Part shown: piece after piece, positions 45,085-55,698 of the stretch
Layout of the letters: the number at the start of each line of letters is the position of its first letter
How positions within the stretch are numbered: position 1 is the first letter of the stretch
DNA from: Allodiplogaster sudhausi
Lineage: Eukaryota > Nematoda > Chromadorea > Rhabditida > Diplogasteridae
Length of the DNA: 64,000 nucleotides
Assembly: GCA_945643635.1 (NCBI GenBank)
Contig: CALZFC010000101.1
Location: 960,501 to 1,024,500, forward strand
Reading direction: 5' to 3'
The notes under the pieces: generated by a model
Databases searched by the model: none
What the model was told of the DNA's origin: nothing
Seen by the model: only the letters and a program-made list of their open reading frames with translations
Translations under genes and position numbers: made by a program

Positions 45085-45327
45085 ATACATCAGAGGATTA
45101 TCAATTAGTTTACCTTACGAGACCATCTCTCGTTTCATCAAGGAATTCAGGAATCACATCGTTCTCTCAACGAATTCAATCCTCAGAACTATTAAAAACG
45201 ACCTCAAGAATTCATTTGCCACGCGTCCAGGCCACTTCAACAACAAAAAGGTAAGAAAAAATAGCAAAAAGAATTGCAAACATCAATAACACTTCTCTTC
45301 TGCAAGGCTAAAGAACATTTGGTTTGA
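45085..45327 (+). CDS. Possible FMC1/LYR-like small protein, first exon not found
   Basis: On the plus strand, in the gap between ELAC2 and TIM17, an acceptor-like TTTCTCAG (ending 45084) opens an exon to 45250 with a GTAAG donor. This is followed by a short exon 45307-45327 ending in TGA. The translation has YIRGLSISLPYETISRFIKE and FRNHIV, then a basic stretch. This resembles the LRELRYLS...YLVKAFRAHRV segment of FMC1, a LYR-type assembly factor of mitochondrial ATP synthase. The similarity is short and no upstream exon with ATG was identified; its 5' part would have to overlap the start of ELAC2 on the other strand. It could also be a fossil or a chance open frame. Confidence 0.3.
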
Positions 45328-45537
45328 CCGCCATAGGAATCGAAAATGGACCAAAAGATGCTCTCCTACTTTCGCTGAATAACCTGAAAACGAAGATCTA
45401 ACAATCAAACCGAGAAGAACATTCAAGGCTTAGCTTACTCTGAGATATCGCTAGAACTATTTAAGGAGTCAAAAGGTGCTTGGAGAACTAGATGAAACCT
45501 AAGTGAGTGAGAATGATAAGAAGTCTTGGAAAGCGTC

Positions 45538-46685
45538 TCAGGACAGATTATTCAGAGTTGGAAGCCCGAACGGTGTGGTCTGGTCGACAACTCCAGGTTG
45601 TGTCATCGAGGAGGATGGCTTGGATGCCAGGGCACGGGGGTCGTCGAGGGCCTCAGGGGGCGGCGCAGTTGGGTCGACCATGGCACCCATCCAGCGGGAG
45701 GCCAGCAGACCCACTCCTTCGATCATCGCTAGGATGACTCCACCCAGCATCGCAGAGCCCGCCATCACTTTGGGGCCACTGCGAATGGCGAGAAGGGCAC
45801 CCGTGGCAGCACCAGACACAATCGAATTCATTGGGTCTTCCTGCAAACATTAGTTTGTCTGACATTGCATTCTTTACATCATTCTGTTAGTTTATTTCAC
45901 TCATACTAGCCTAAGAATAAGTTTAGATTACTTCAAAGATAATACAAACCTCGAAGAACATTTCAATATTCAGATAAGAAAAGAAGCTTTAAAGTAGAAT
46001 CCACGACTCCTCTAACCTTCTTCCGGATGGCAACCATGCAGCAGTCAATGGTGCTGAACATGCCGCCCCATGCAGCGAATTGGGAGGCAGTCAAGGGGCC
46101 GCGCATTCGAATTTCCCGTACAACACCCAACTGCAATTATTAAATAGCTTCAACTCTCAAATCATCGGAATGTCTTCGCCTTGTTCGCTTACACTGATCC
46201 GGGAACGAAAATGAACGAAAATAACTCTGACAAATGAAATAGAGGTGGTCCAAGAGTAAAAAAAATGCGGTTTATTTCGGAGAAGTTGAGCAAGATGATA
46301 TTGGAAAAAGAAACTTACAATTAGCAGTAAAACACGACCTAACCATTTTCTGACCCTTGGCAGCATTTCTGAAACCGGAGAATGAGTGGAAGAGTGACCC
46401 TCCGACCAGACCCATGGAGAAGGCAGAGCCGATGTCTGCGCCAATGCGGTACGGGCTGAAAAACAAGGAGCGTTTCTACAGGCCACCTTTTCGAGCATTC
46501 TGACAAGCATTGTGAGGGTGCCAACTAGGCTACTTTTAAAGTTTTTTTTAAAAGTAATTTCAAGCCTTTCATCCACTTAATAGCGGTTATTGCTCATGAG
46601 AAAAAAGCACCATCAAACATACAATCATCAACAAACATAGCCGAAAGAATGAAACGAACCATGGTTCTCTCGAGTACTCCTCCAT
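45538..46685 (-). CDS. TIM17: Mitochondrial inner-membrane translocase subunit TIM17
   Basis: Core subunit of the TIM23 presequence translocase. Start at 46685 (MEEYSREPCPYRIGAD across the first splice), stop at 45538. Exons: 46662-46685, about 46346-46460, 46016-46132 and 45538-45844. The four-helix Tim17 family signature is clear: GGSLFHSFSGFRNA, FAAWGGMFSTIDCCMVAIRKKED, NSIVSGAATGALLAIRSG and GSAMLGGVILAMIEG. The C-terminal tail after MGAMVDP is hydrophilic and Pro-rich. A CTTTCAG acceptor sits only 9 bases before the ATG (46695-46701), which means either a cis 5' UTR intron or a trans-splice site. TIM17 lies 274 bp downstream of ALG13 in the same orientation. Confidence 0.96.
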
Positions 46686-46958
46686 AACAGCGTACTGAAA
46701 GCCATGCGTTAAGAGAATTAATGAAGAAAGAACAACGATATACTTTTAGGCAACAAAGCCATACGATTATAATGAAGATAAAGAACTTGAAATGAATTTA
46801 TTCACGTGATATAATATAAAGGATAATACAATGGTACATTTAAGGCCTGAAATTCAAAAAGAATGAGTATAAAGCAAGAGGGGAATGTATTGTGAATAAA
46901 CACCAACTATACTGCAATATAAGAGAACCATGAAAGCAACAAGTATTTACATTAGACA

Positions 46959-47870
46959 TCAGAATTTCACTCCGTCTCGGCGATCAATGAAACGTGCAGC
47001 CGGTTCGAGGGAGGGCGGATCGAACTGGCGAAGAGTGAAGAGAGCTGGATTTAGAATGGTTACCTAAAGTAGATATCGTTTCCAAGGCAAATATGGAAAT
47101 TCTAAAAGTAAAAAAGACTTTGTAAATATCATTTTCTCGCAGAACCAACGCAAACATTAACAGCTTTACCTCCAGTGAAGAAATGTTGCAGAAGAGAAGA
47201 TGATCAGACGATGCAAGCTTTCCAGCTAATTCCGCCTAAGCATATCAGTTTAGTTAGTAAATGCAGTGATATTAAATAGAGCTCTCATATCATACACGAA
47301 GAAGAGAGAAATAGCAAAAACCTGGTGGTTGTCCATGAGCCTCTCATTGATCACGACTATAAGAGGTTTTCGCGCGCGAAGTGCTTCCAAGATTGTTCCA
47401 GCACCCGCGTGTCCGATCATAACCTGGAAATGTTTATTCAACACATATTAGCTAAAAGCCCTTTAATAGTGTTAAAATGGCGAATGAAAACCTGACATCA
47501 GCTCTCAAAATGTCTTCGGAAATGTTCGGCTTGTATCGATAGATCTCAACATCGAAATTCTTATAGTTGACCTCTCCAAATTCACCAGAACCCTCTCCGA
47601 AAATCTGAAAGCAAAGGACACTTAGAATAAGAACCGACTGAAACAAATGAAACCTCTTCGCGCTTCTCAGAAACAAGTTCTCCTGCTCCAATCTGCACAA
47701 TTAGTTTGGAAACCCCGATCTTTCGCAACGCACTCAGCATACGATCAGTGAGGACCTGCAAGACGAATCCGATGCTTAGCAAGCAAACAAAATAAAACCA
47801 AAAGACCAACTTCAATGGTCAGTTCGTCGAATCGAGTCGATCCAACCGTGACGAAGCAAGTCAGAGACAT
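46959..47870 (-). CDS. ALG13: UDP-GlcNAc transferase catalytic subunit ALG13
   Basis: With membrane partner ALG14 it adds the second GlcNAc to dolichol-PP-GlcNAc on the cytosolic face of the ER, in N-glycan synthesis. Start at 47870 ([18 protein letters not shown]), stop at 46959. Approximate exons: 47813-47870, 47660-47758, 47490-47607, 47322-47425, 47172-47235 and 46959-47068. The glycosyltransferase family 28 C-terminal fold is evident from [51 protein letters not shown] and [12 protein letters not shown]. The C-terminal end [11 protein letters not shown] is typical of single-domain ALG13. The ATG is 47 bases downstream of the apparent stop of the preceding co-directional gene and in the same exon. 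Confidence 0.94.
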
Positions 47871-47917
47871 CTTAACGGAATCTGAACCATGGGCTTTAAG
47901 GAGACATGACTCGGAGA

Positions 47918-48739
47918 TTACCTAATAAACCAAGTAAAGAAAGAATATCGAAATGAGAACTTGTTGGAAGTGGAAAGGAGCTCAGTGAGGTTGAATTGGG
48001 CGACTTTGTCCTCGAGGATCCAGTCGCTCTTCTTCTCTTCTTCGAGCGTTTCAAGGATTGCAGCTAGGCGATCTTGATGGAGTTCTGCAAAATCATTTAG
48101 GAAAAGTAATAAAAACGATCAAATACCAACATCAGCGATTTAAGTGATAGCGATATCAATCTTTCATAATTTCGTCATCTACTTCCCAGTTTATTCCTTC
48201 AACCACTAAAATTATTACTGATGTTGTCTACGATCAGAACACTATATCACATAAATCAAATAGCCTGTAAACAAAACCAATAGCTGGTACGCCTCACTGA
48301 TCCACTGGTGAAGTAATCACGTTCCCACTTAGAAACAAACCTTCAGCAAGAGATGACTTCAAGTTGCTCGATTGCTTTTCAAAGGAACAGTCCTTATATG
48401 CCGCAAGGATAGGATCTAAATTAAAGAGTACATAAGTATAATTTCTTAAAAGGTAAACTGATAAGTAATGGAACCTTCGTGTATGTCCTTCTTCTCAGGG
48501 TGTGCAATAAGGTTGGGATCGGTGACGTCCCCTTCCGAGTCAGATATGCTTGGAGCTGAATAATCAATCTATACAAACAAAAACACATTGGCGAGATTAG
48601 TTAAATATCGTTAAAAACAGGGTTCAAAAATAACCAACAGAATACAAGTCTCGGGAGGCGAGTCGCTGACATCTACTGAGGTCCCGATTTCATCCAGCTG
48701 GATCGAGATATTCGTCTGCAACCAAAAAGAACTTTGCAT
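47918..48739 (-). CDS. Unidentified acidic protein immediately upstream of ALG13
   Basis: Conserved-looking exons lie at about 48628-48739 (IQLDEIGTSVDVSDSPPETC), 48477-48560 (ISDSEGDVTDPNLIAHPEKK), 48345-48420 (AAYKDCSFEKQSSNLKSSLAE) and 47965-48090 (RLAAILETLEEEKKSDWILE). Each is bordered by plausible splice sites. A possible ATG is at 48739. After the last donor (CAACAA-GTTCTC) the next exon adds one base and then TAA (47918-47920), so the protein would end ...LLSTSNK. It is acidic with a short helical, Glu-rich segment. I recognise no family. The start is uncertain. Confidence 0.5.
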
Positions 48740-49193
48740 CGACAAATACGAAAGAAAAGTCAAAATAACTCCTTGACTGTTACTAAGCTTGCGTGTGGAA
48801 ATTGAAAAAGAACCAAAACTTCAGCAGTTTGAAAAAGCGACTAAACACTGAGGTGACACGAAGTCGTCTGCGGTGATTATTTTACTATAATGCTAGTCCA
48901 ATCTACTATGTTGTAATATTTGGTCGTGCGGTTGGGTGACAACGTGATTCAGTGGTGAGCACCCTCTCAGCTGTTGTTCCGCTCTACTCGGCGCTATTGA
49001 GTCTTTCCTCTATTTTTCACGGCTTGAGTCATGATTTCTTAGACATGTTTTCCATTGTTTCTTTCGAGCACATATCTGTAATCGAACCGAACCTGCGTCA
49101 GTAATTGATCTGTTAATTTTTTTTTCATTTGAGTGTTGTTTTTAGGAAGTTATTTTTACCTGTTCCGTTCGCTTCTCATCTGTCGTTGGCAAA
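48740..49193. promoter_or_regulatory. Divergent upstream region between the unidentified gene and Ariadne-2
   Basis: The two flanking genes are transcribed away from each other, so this 0.45-kb stretch should hold both promoters and the 5' UTRs. No repeats or coding exons were seen. The Ariadne-2 ATG is at 49194. Confidence 0.5.
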
Positions 49194-52100
49194 ATGGACG
49201 TGGATGAAAGGTGCAGCGATGACGACGAAGACGACTTTGGTGATGGTGAGCTTAATTTTTTTTTCGCTGTTAGGAATATGCCCTGTTCATCTTCAGGGAT
49301 GTCAGTATTGACTTGCCTTATGTTGTAATTACATTCTTACACCATGAGGGTTTGAGGCGGCGTTCTATTCTTGAGATGTCTAGATTTCTCTCCAGATTAC
49401 TACCGCGATGTGGATGATGACTTGACAGGCGACGAGTGCGACCCGACCAAGTGTACTGCGGACGCCGAGAATGCAGACTTTGAGTGCCTCTCGACGATTC
49501 AGGTTTTTCTTTTGCTTTTAATGCTTTTTTAGAGAAATAATTGGCGATGGCTTAATCCATCCCAGTTGGCGTGGGGAACAGGAATGTCAGATGTGTTATT
49601 GATGATTATTTCTTTTTTACGAGTTACGGTGTGGATACGGTATGCCACATTTTTGCTCAAAATTGCGTATAAATCACGTCACTGTGGTTCACTTATATGC
49701 TGAATGCGAATTTTTTGTTTATGTTTCTTGTTCCCGTTTGCTGCTCTCACAATTCGCAACGGTAACACAGGAATAATCAATAATTTGATTCGTTGAGTAC
49801 CACTTTACACTCTTTCAAAATGTTGACCTGAAATACCATAATAAACAACGATGAGGATGAAGTGGCCAATTGAAGGTGGAACATCTTCTGAACGAGGCGG
49901 TGGCATCCGTTGTCGATGATATCGGAGTGGCACCCGACCTGGCCAAGGCTCTCCTCAACAGTAATCAATGGAACAAGGAGAAGGCGAGTCTTGCTGTTCG
50001 CTGGATCTGTTTACTTCATTCAACCATTAATTTGTATGTTTTATATTTCTAGTATATTATTTTGGATAACTAATTTTTATTGAAATGCTGGGCTAAAGCA
50101 AGATGGTCTTGATTAAATGCCGAATTTTATGGCTTCCTCAGGTCGGCTCCTTGATGCGTGCTTCTCGTGAGGAGACGCTCATTGCGTGTGGAATGTGTCC
50201 GAAGCCGCAGTCTTCGTCCTCGGCTTCCTCAACCTCTTCCCCCTCCTCCTCCAAGGAATGCTCGGTTTGCAGTGGCAGAGACGAGTCCATGCGTAGTCTG
50301 GTGTGCGAACATGCATTCTGCACCACTTGCTGGAGATATCACATCGAGACCAGGTGTCAAGAGAAGGGCTTAGCCACAATGATACCTTTATTTCCGCTTT
50401 TTAGAAGGGGTCAATGTTTGAATGGTGTGTAAATTGAATGGTATTGATTGTGGAATCTTGAGATTGATGGAGGGCTTCTCCTCTCGCATCGAATGCATGC
50501 AATTCGGCTGTACCTTGGTGTGTCCCGCTGAGTTTGCTCTCTCTTCTCTCAACGTGGCTTCCCAAAGGGCGAGGTCATACGAAGATTTCCGATTTTTGAC
50601 TCTATTAATTGATTTCGCTAGTTATTTGCTTATTGTACACAATCGTTGTCGATTTATTAGCTGATGCTGCTAATAGCCGAAACCTGATTCATTCTGTAGA
50701 TATGAGAAGTTTGTGTTTCGCGACTACGTCAACACTCATCCGGCTCTGCGCTTCTGTGTTGGAAAGGATTGCCAGGCCTGTTTATTTTTCTTTTCTTTTC
50801 TCAAACCAGGCGAAAAGTTATTTGTTTGAAGGATTCAACAAGAATGATATCTGACGTTCCTGTAATGATTGCTGTTTTCTAGTTAAGAAAAAAGAATTAT
50901 AAGATTAAGAAAGTGGTTCCGGGAATGGGATTCGTGAAAAATTCAGGTTGTGATCCGGTCGCAAGAGACACTCGCCAAGCGAGTTGTCTGTTCTGCTTGC
51001 TCGTCAACATTTTGGTTATTTACAATTATATTTATTGGCAAGATGTTAAGATCAAATTCTTCTAATTTTGAAGAAAAAGGGATTCGGCTTGCATACATGT
51101 CATTGAAATTTACATTGATAGAACATGGATGTTGTTTGATTTCCGGGGAAATTCTGCAAATATTGATCTCGTAAATAACGTGGATATTTCGCTTGTTCTA
51201 GTGTGCTCTGCGGAGGGAACTATCACGCGCCTACAAGCTGTGATACTATTAAGATGTGGCTCACAAAGTGCGCGGATGACAGTGAAACTGCTAATTATAT
51301 AAGGTTCAGTTTTAAAATGTCGATGATTGATTCAAAGTATGAACGAATATTTTCTATCGCACAGTCAGAAGAACTATTATTGATGGCAGGACTTCTTATT
51401 TACTTATTCATCTAGAATTTAGAAGTATTGATCATTTAAAATAAGATATGCAGTGACAGAAAGAAAATTAAATTCGCCTAAAGAAAAGAGAAGCGCCCTC
51501 TCGGCCTTCCTCCGGCTTCTTATTCGCCCTGCTGCTCCTTACAAATGTGATAGAAAACTGGCTAAATTGAATAGATTCTCTCCTCGAGCAACTTTTAAAT
51601 CCTTTGAGGAGTACGTTTAGTATTTTGGTCATAGCTTCCTACGCTTAATTTCTTTCCGGAAATGTTTTTCCTTGGTTGTTAATTAGGCTGTTCTTGCTAA
51701 AATTCTTAGCACAATATGAATGAATAAAAAGAAGAAGAAGGGGAAATAGAAGAATTCTTGCCCATATCAGCGCGCACACCAAGGACTGCCCGCAGTGTCA
51801 TTCTTGCATCGAGAAGAATGGCGGTTGCAATCACATGCAGTGCGCCAAGTGCAAGCATCACTTCTGCTGGATGTGCTTTGGTGGTCAGTGCGTTTTACAA
51901 TTACATTACATTAAACACAACTTATAATACACTTGCTATACTCCTCTTCCATTCCCACTCTTCTCTGTCCGCCCCCTCCATATCTGCGGAGATTCCAGGC
52001 AATCTGATTCGTCTTTGCTTAATAGTCGAGATTGAAGATGTACTCGGCCTGACAGAGTAGTCCATTAAGAAATATTAGTTGGCACATGAGAGTCGCCGAC

Positions 52101-53441
52101 TGTCATGGCAACTGCGTCTTAGAAGGAGGAAAAGAGAGAGAGAGAGAGAGAGCAAGAGCAATGAAGGAGAAGCTCGTCTCTTCGTTAGATCTAAGATTTA
52201 GGATTATGGTGATAAGGATGAGCTGTTGCATGTGCCGGTTTTCCTCACATCGTCATACCACATCTTCATCTCTCTCCACCTCTATATCTCGCTCTCTCTT
52301 TCTCTCTCTCATACACACGCACTCTTTTTCTTTCTCTTTGTCTCTGTCTTCCTTCCATTTACTCATCAACACTTCCATCTTCCGAGACGTGAGAGGAGGA
52401 TTCTTCTTTAAGATTGGAAGACTCATGGCAGCGAGTATTACGAGTGCAGCCGCTACAAAGAGAATCCTGAGGTGGCTGCAGAGGCAAATCATATGAAAGT
52501 CAGACAGAAGAAATTAAACCTGCACTTTTCATCCTTGTAAATTGAAAGTCTGCATTACTCAGACGAATTGTATAATCCTCGCAAAAGCACTTTACTTCAA
52601 ATTCATCACAGATTTCGTTTTCGAGCATGTATTTGGCATAGAAGGAGTTGTTGCAGTAATACTGTATGAAAGATGAAGAAGATCCTCTTCAGGCAAGACG
52701 CGCGCTCGAGAAGTATCTGCACTACTTTGAGCGATACGAGAACCACAGCAAGTCGCTGCGAATGGAAGAAGAGATGAGGGAGAGACTCGGACGACGGATT
52801 AATGACAGAGTAAGCTGGGGTTCTCGGTGATATTGTCTTGTTAAAGCTACTTCATGTATGCCTCAATTGTCACCTTTCCATCTCTATGACCTTATCTCTG
52901 ATTTGTAGAAAAGTAATGTTTAAATATATCCAAAATTGATTCCTTCTGGAATGATGGCGGAGAATTATATATATATAAAAAATGTAAGTGACCCATATTG
53001 GTTGAGGTATCCGGTCACGAGGGCACGTGGATTGACTGGCAATACCTGTACGAGGCAGCGTCTCTGCTCACTCGCTGCCGGTACACCCTCCAGTACACGT
53101 ACCCCTTCGCGTATTACATGGAAGCATCCATGCGGAAGACGCTAGTGAGCAACTTCTGCTTTCTTTTCGATTTACATCAGGAGTCTTCGTTACTGTCTAC
53201 ATGCCAGAAGCACTGTGTGACACTAGAGAGAAGTATTTCAGATTATTGTAAAAAAAAATTCTTCCTTTGGGAACATTTTGGTTGATCACCATTTATCTAA
53301 TACTTCCGCTTTTGCTACTTCCCATCGCTTGTTCAAAACAAATGAGTATCATGCTGAATTTTTAGAAATAGTGGCTTCTTTCCATTTCCTTTTGTTACTG
53401 CGATCCCCTCCCATAAGAGCAACTGAGAATTCATACCCAAT

Positions 53442-53494
<53 letters not shown>

Positions 53495-53497
53495 TCT

Positions 53498-53543
<46 letters not shown>

Positions 53544-53760
53544 GTATGATGATCACCGCCTTCAAATTGGGGGCGCTGCTCTCCTTCGCATTATTATTTC
53601 TTTTCTGTTTCGGCGTCGGCGAGCGAGCCGAGCGAGCCTGTGCCCGTTTTGTCGCGAGAGAATAAGGAAGATTAAGAAGGAAGAAGGGAGAGAGGACAGC
53701 GGAGGTATTGATGCAAGGCCGTTTCCATCTTGTGCCATCTGCCTTTCTCTTCCTCTTTCA

Positions 53761-53798
<38 letters not shown>

Positions 53799-54802
53799 CT
53801 CCTTCTCTCCCTTGCTGTCTGCCTCACAATATGAGTCGGGATTCTCTTCAACTTCCTCATTTTACTTTTTCAACCTTCCTCAATTCCTCAGCTCTTTCTC
53901 CTGTCTTTCTTTTCGTTCATCTTTCTCTCTCTCTCGTACTCTCTCTCTCATCTATGTATCTCTCTCACGCTCACTCTTTTTCTCTCGCCCCTCTCCTTTG
54001 TCTACGTGCCTGCACATCAGCGCGAATGAGAGGGAGGACGCGCCGATGAGGGACCGAAAAGAGCGAATGTGAAGAATAGGAAGGGAAAGATTCGAGGTCA
54101 CCTGCAATGGGCACTTGAAGTAAGAGAAACAGTGAGAGCATGAGAGGGACGAGGAAAATTGGGCGAGAAATGAAGAGAGGATAAAGAGAGAGAGAGGGGG
54201 GGGAGAGAGTTAGAACAAGGACCTAAGAGTGAAGAGTGTTGGTGAGAATGTCCACTGGATACGTTGGCTGCTGCTGTTGAAGGTACCGGTGGCATAAGTG
54301 CATAGAACCATCCTTGTTCTGTCTTCCCTTCTCTCATTCCTTCTGCACTCACTCGTCTCTCTCGTACATTCTTTTGTTCGACAGCTCTTCTAATTTTGGT
54401 TTCCTAACAATTCTGGCTTTATTCGCCAAGTTGTTCAACAGGCAACTAAAATACATTTAAAAGCGGCGGATTAGTTAGCTATCCAACATCTACTCCATGG
54501 ATTATAAAGCAGATAATAATTGAAGGAAGCATCCCGTGACGAGAACTCGATAAGTTGTACAGGTGCCCTTGGCCAGCGGAGATTGCATTATATGGGATGC
54601 AAACAGGCAGATGCTTCCTCCCTCCTCCCTCCATCTTTTAGTTGCTGCAAGTTGTTGCATTCTCACCCCCGTCCTCATCATTGTCACGCAGCCTGGTATT
54701 AGGGACTCGATCTCGTTGGCTATGCCTCCCCTCGCCCACCCTTACACGCAATGGTTTTCTGCTACGCGTTTCCCTCTCTCTCTCTTTCTCTCCACTCTCT
54801 TT

Positions 54803-54881
<79 letters not shown>

Positions 54882-55499
54882 TCAATCCTATTCTCACACA
54901 GAGTCTCCGTCATTGTGCTCTTGTCAGATTGAGGTCGTCCTCTCCTCTCGAGGATGATGACACCTATTATGTGATTACTAGAGAGTGAAGAGAAATCCGC
55001 CACGGCCATCCACTGATCCGTTTCTCCATTCTGTCCTGTCTCCTTTCTACTATCTTTCTCTCTCTCTCTCTCACTCGCTGTCTCTCACTCTATGTTCTCT
55101 CTCACCACTCTCACAATTCATCTGTATATGTCGTTCCTCCTACTCAACCACACTCTCCCATTTCCTTTACCTGTCTGCTTTTTTTGTAATTCTGCAACAA
55201 CTTCCCAATTTCCTCTCTTCTTCACACCTCACGTTGCAGTTCGAGCACCAGCAGGGTCAACTCGAGAAGGAGGTGGAGGAACTGGCGTGGGCGATAGAGA
55301 GAGCAGATGAGGACTGCAAGGGCACACTTCAGGTAGCCACCGAAAACTTGTGCAGTCACAAAATTACAGATGACATGGAAGTAGAAAGTGGGCAAAGATT
55401 ATTTAACGATATTCATTACATTCTCCAAGAGTTATTTTGCTTTCTTTGGTTTCTCTCATATTCCCTCTCTCTTTCCCATCTGTCTTTCCCTCTCTCCAT

Positions 55500-55530
<31 letters not shown>

Positions 55531-55698
55531 GACACTTTGTTTCTATCTCGTCTCTCTCCAATCGACCCCCTTCATTGCCTGTTTGTAGATTTAGGTGATA
55601 ATGGAGTTGCTCATTGACAGGCTCACATGCACCGTGCAGAGATGAGGCGACGCACTCTTCTCCACGACTTTTTCTTCTCGCCTGAGGCAAAGGAGTGA
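49194..55698 (+). CDS. ARIH2: RBR E3 ubiquitin ligase Ariadne-2 (ARIH2)
   Basis: RING-in-between-RING ligase activated by neddylated cullin-5 in the known family. Start at 49194 ([15 protein letters not shown], acidic), stop TGA at 55696-55698. Approximate exons: 49194-49245, 49395-49502, 49875-49983, 50140-50365, 50470-50560, 50700-50776, 50945-51013, 51200-51300, 51770-51885, 52405-52493, 52690-52808, 53005-53140, 55240-55330 and 55620-55698. Order: UBA-like region ([20 protein letters not shown]), RING1 ([20 protein letters not shown]), IBR ([40 protein letters not shown]), RING2 ([19 protein letters not shown], where the Cys of GGCNHM is the catalytic position), [20 protein letters not shown], and the Ariadne domain ([33 protein letters not shown]). 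It ends [17 protein letters not shown]. The intron at about 53141-55240 is over 2 kb and CT-rich. Confidence 0.96.
53440..53545. repeat. CT tract, Ariadne-2 intron
   Basis: Nearly pure (CT)n, interrupted by TTCTTCTT, in the large penultimate intron. Here the plus strand is the sense strand, so the tract is again pyrimidine-rich on the sense strand. Smaller CT tracts are at 53755-53800 and 53920-53950. Confidence 0.85.
54770..54890. repeat. CT tract, Ariadne-2 intron
   Basis: (CT)n with CTGTCT interruptions in the same large intron, pyrimidine-rich on the sense strand. Shorter CT runs follow at 55055-55100 and, in the next intron, at 55500-55530. Confidence 0.85.

Noticed and set aside
45503..45853. 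116-codon plus-strand open frame
   Set aside because: It is the antisense shadow of the last TIM17 exon.
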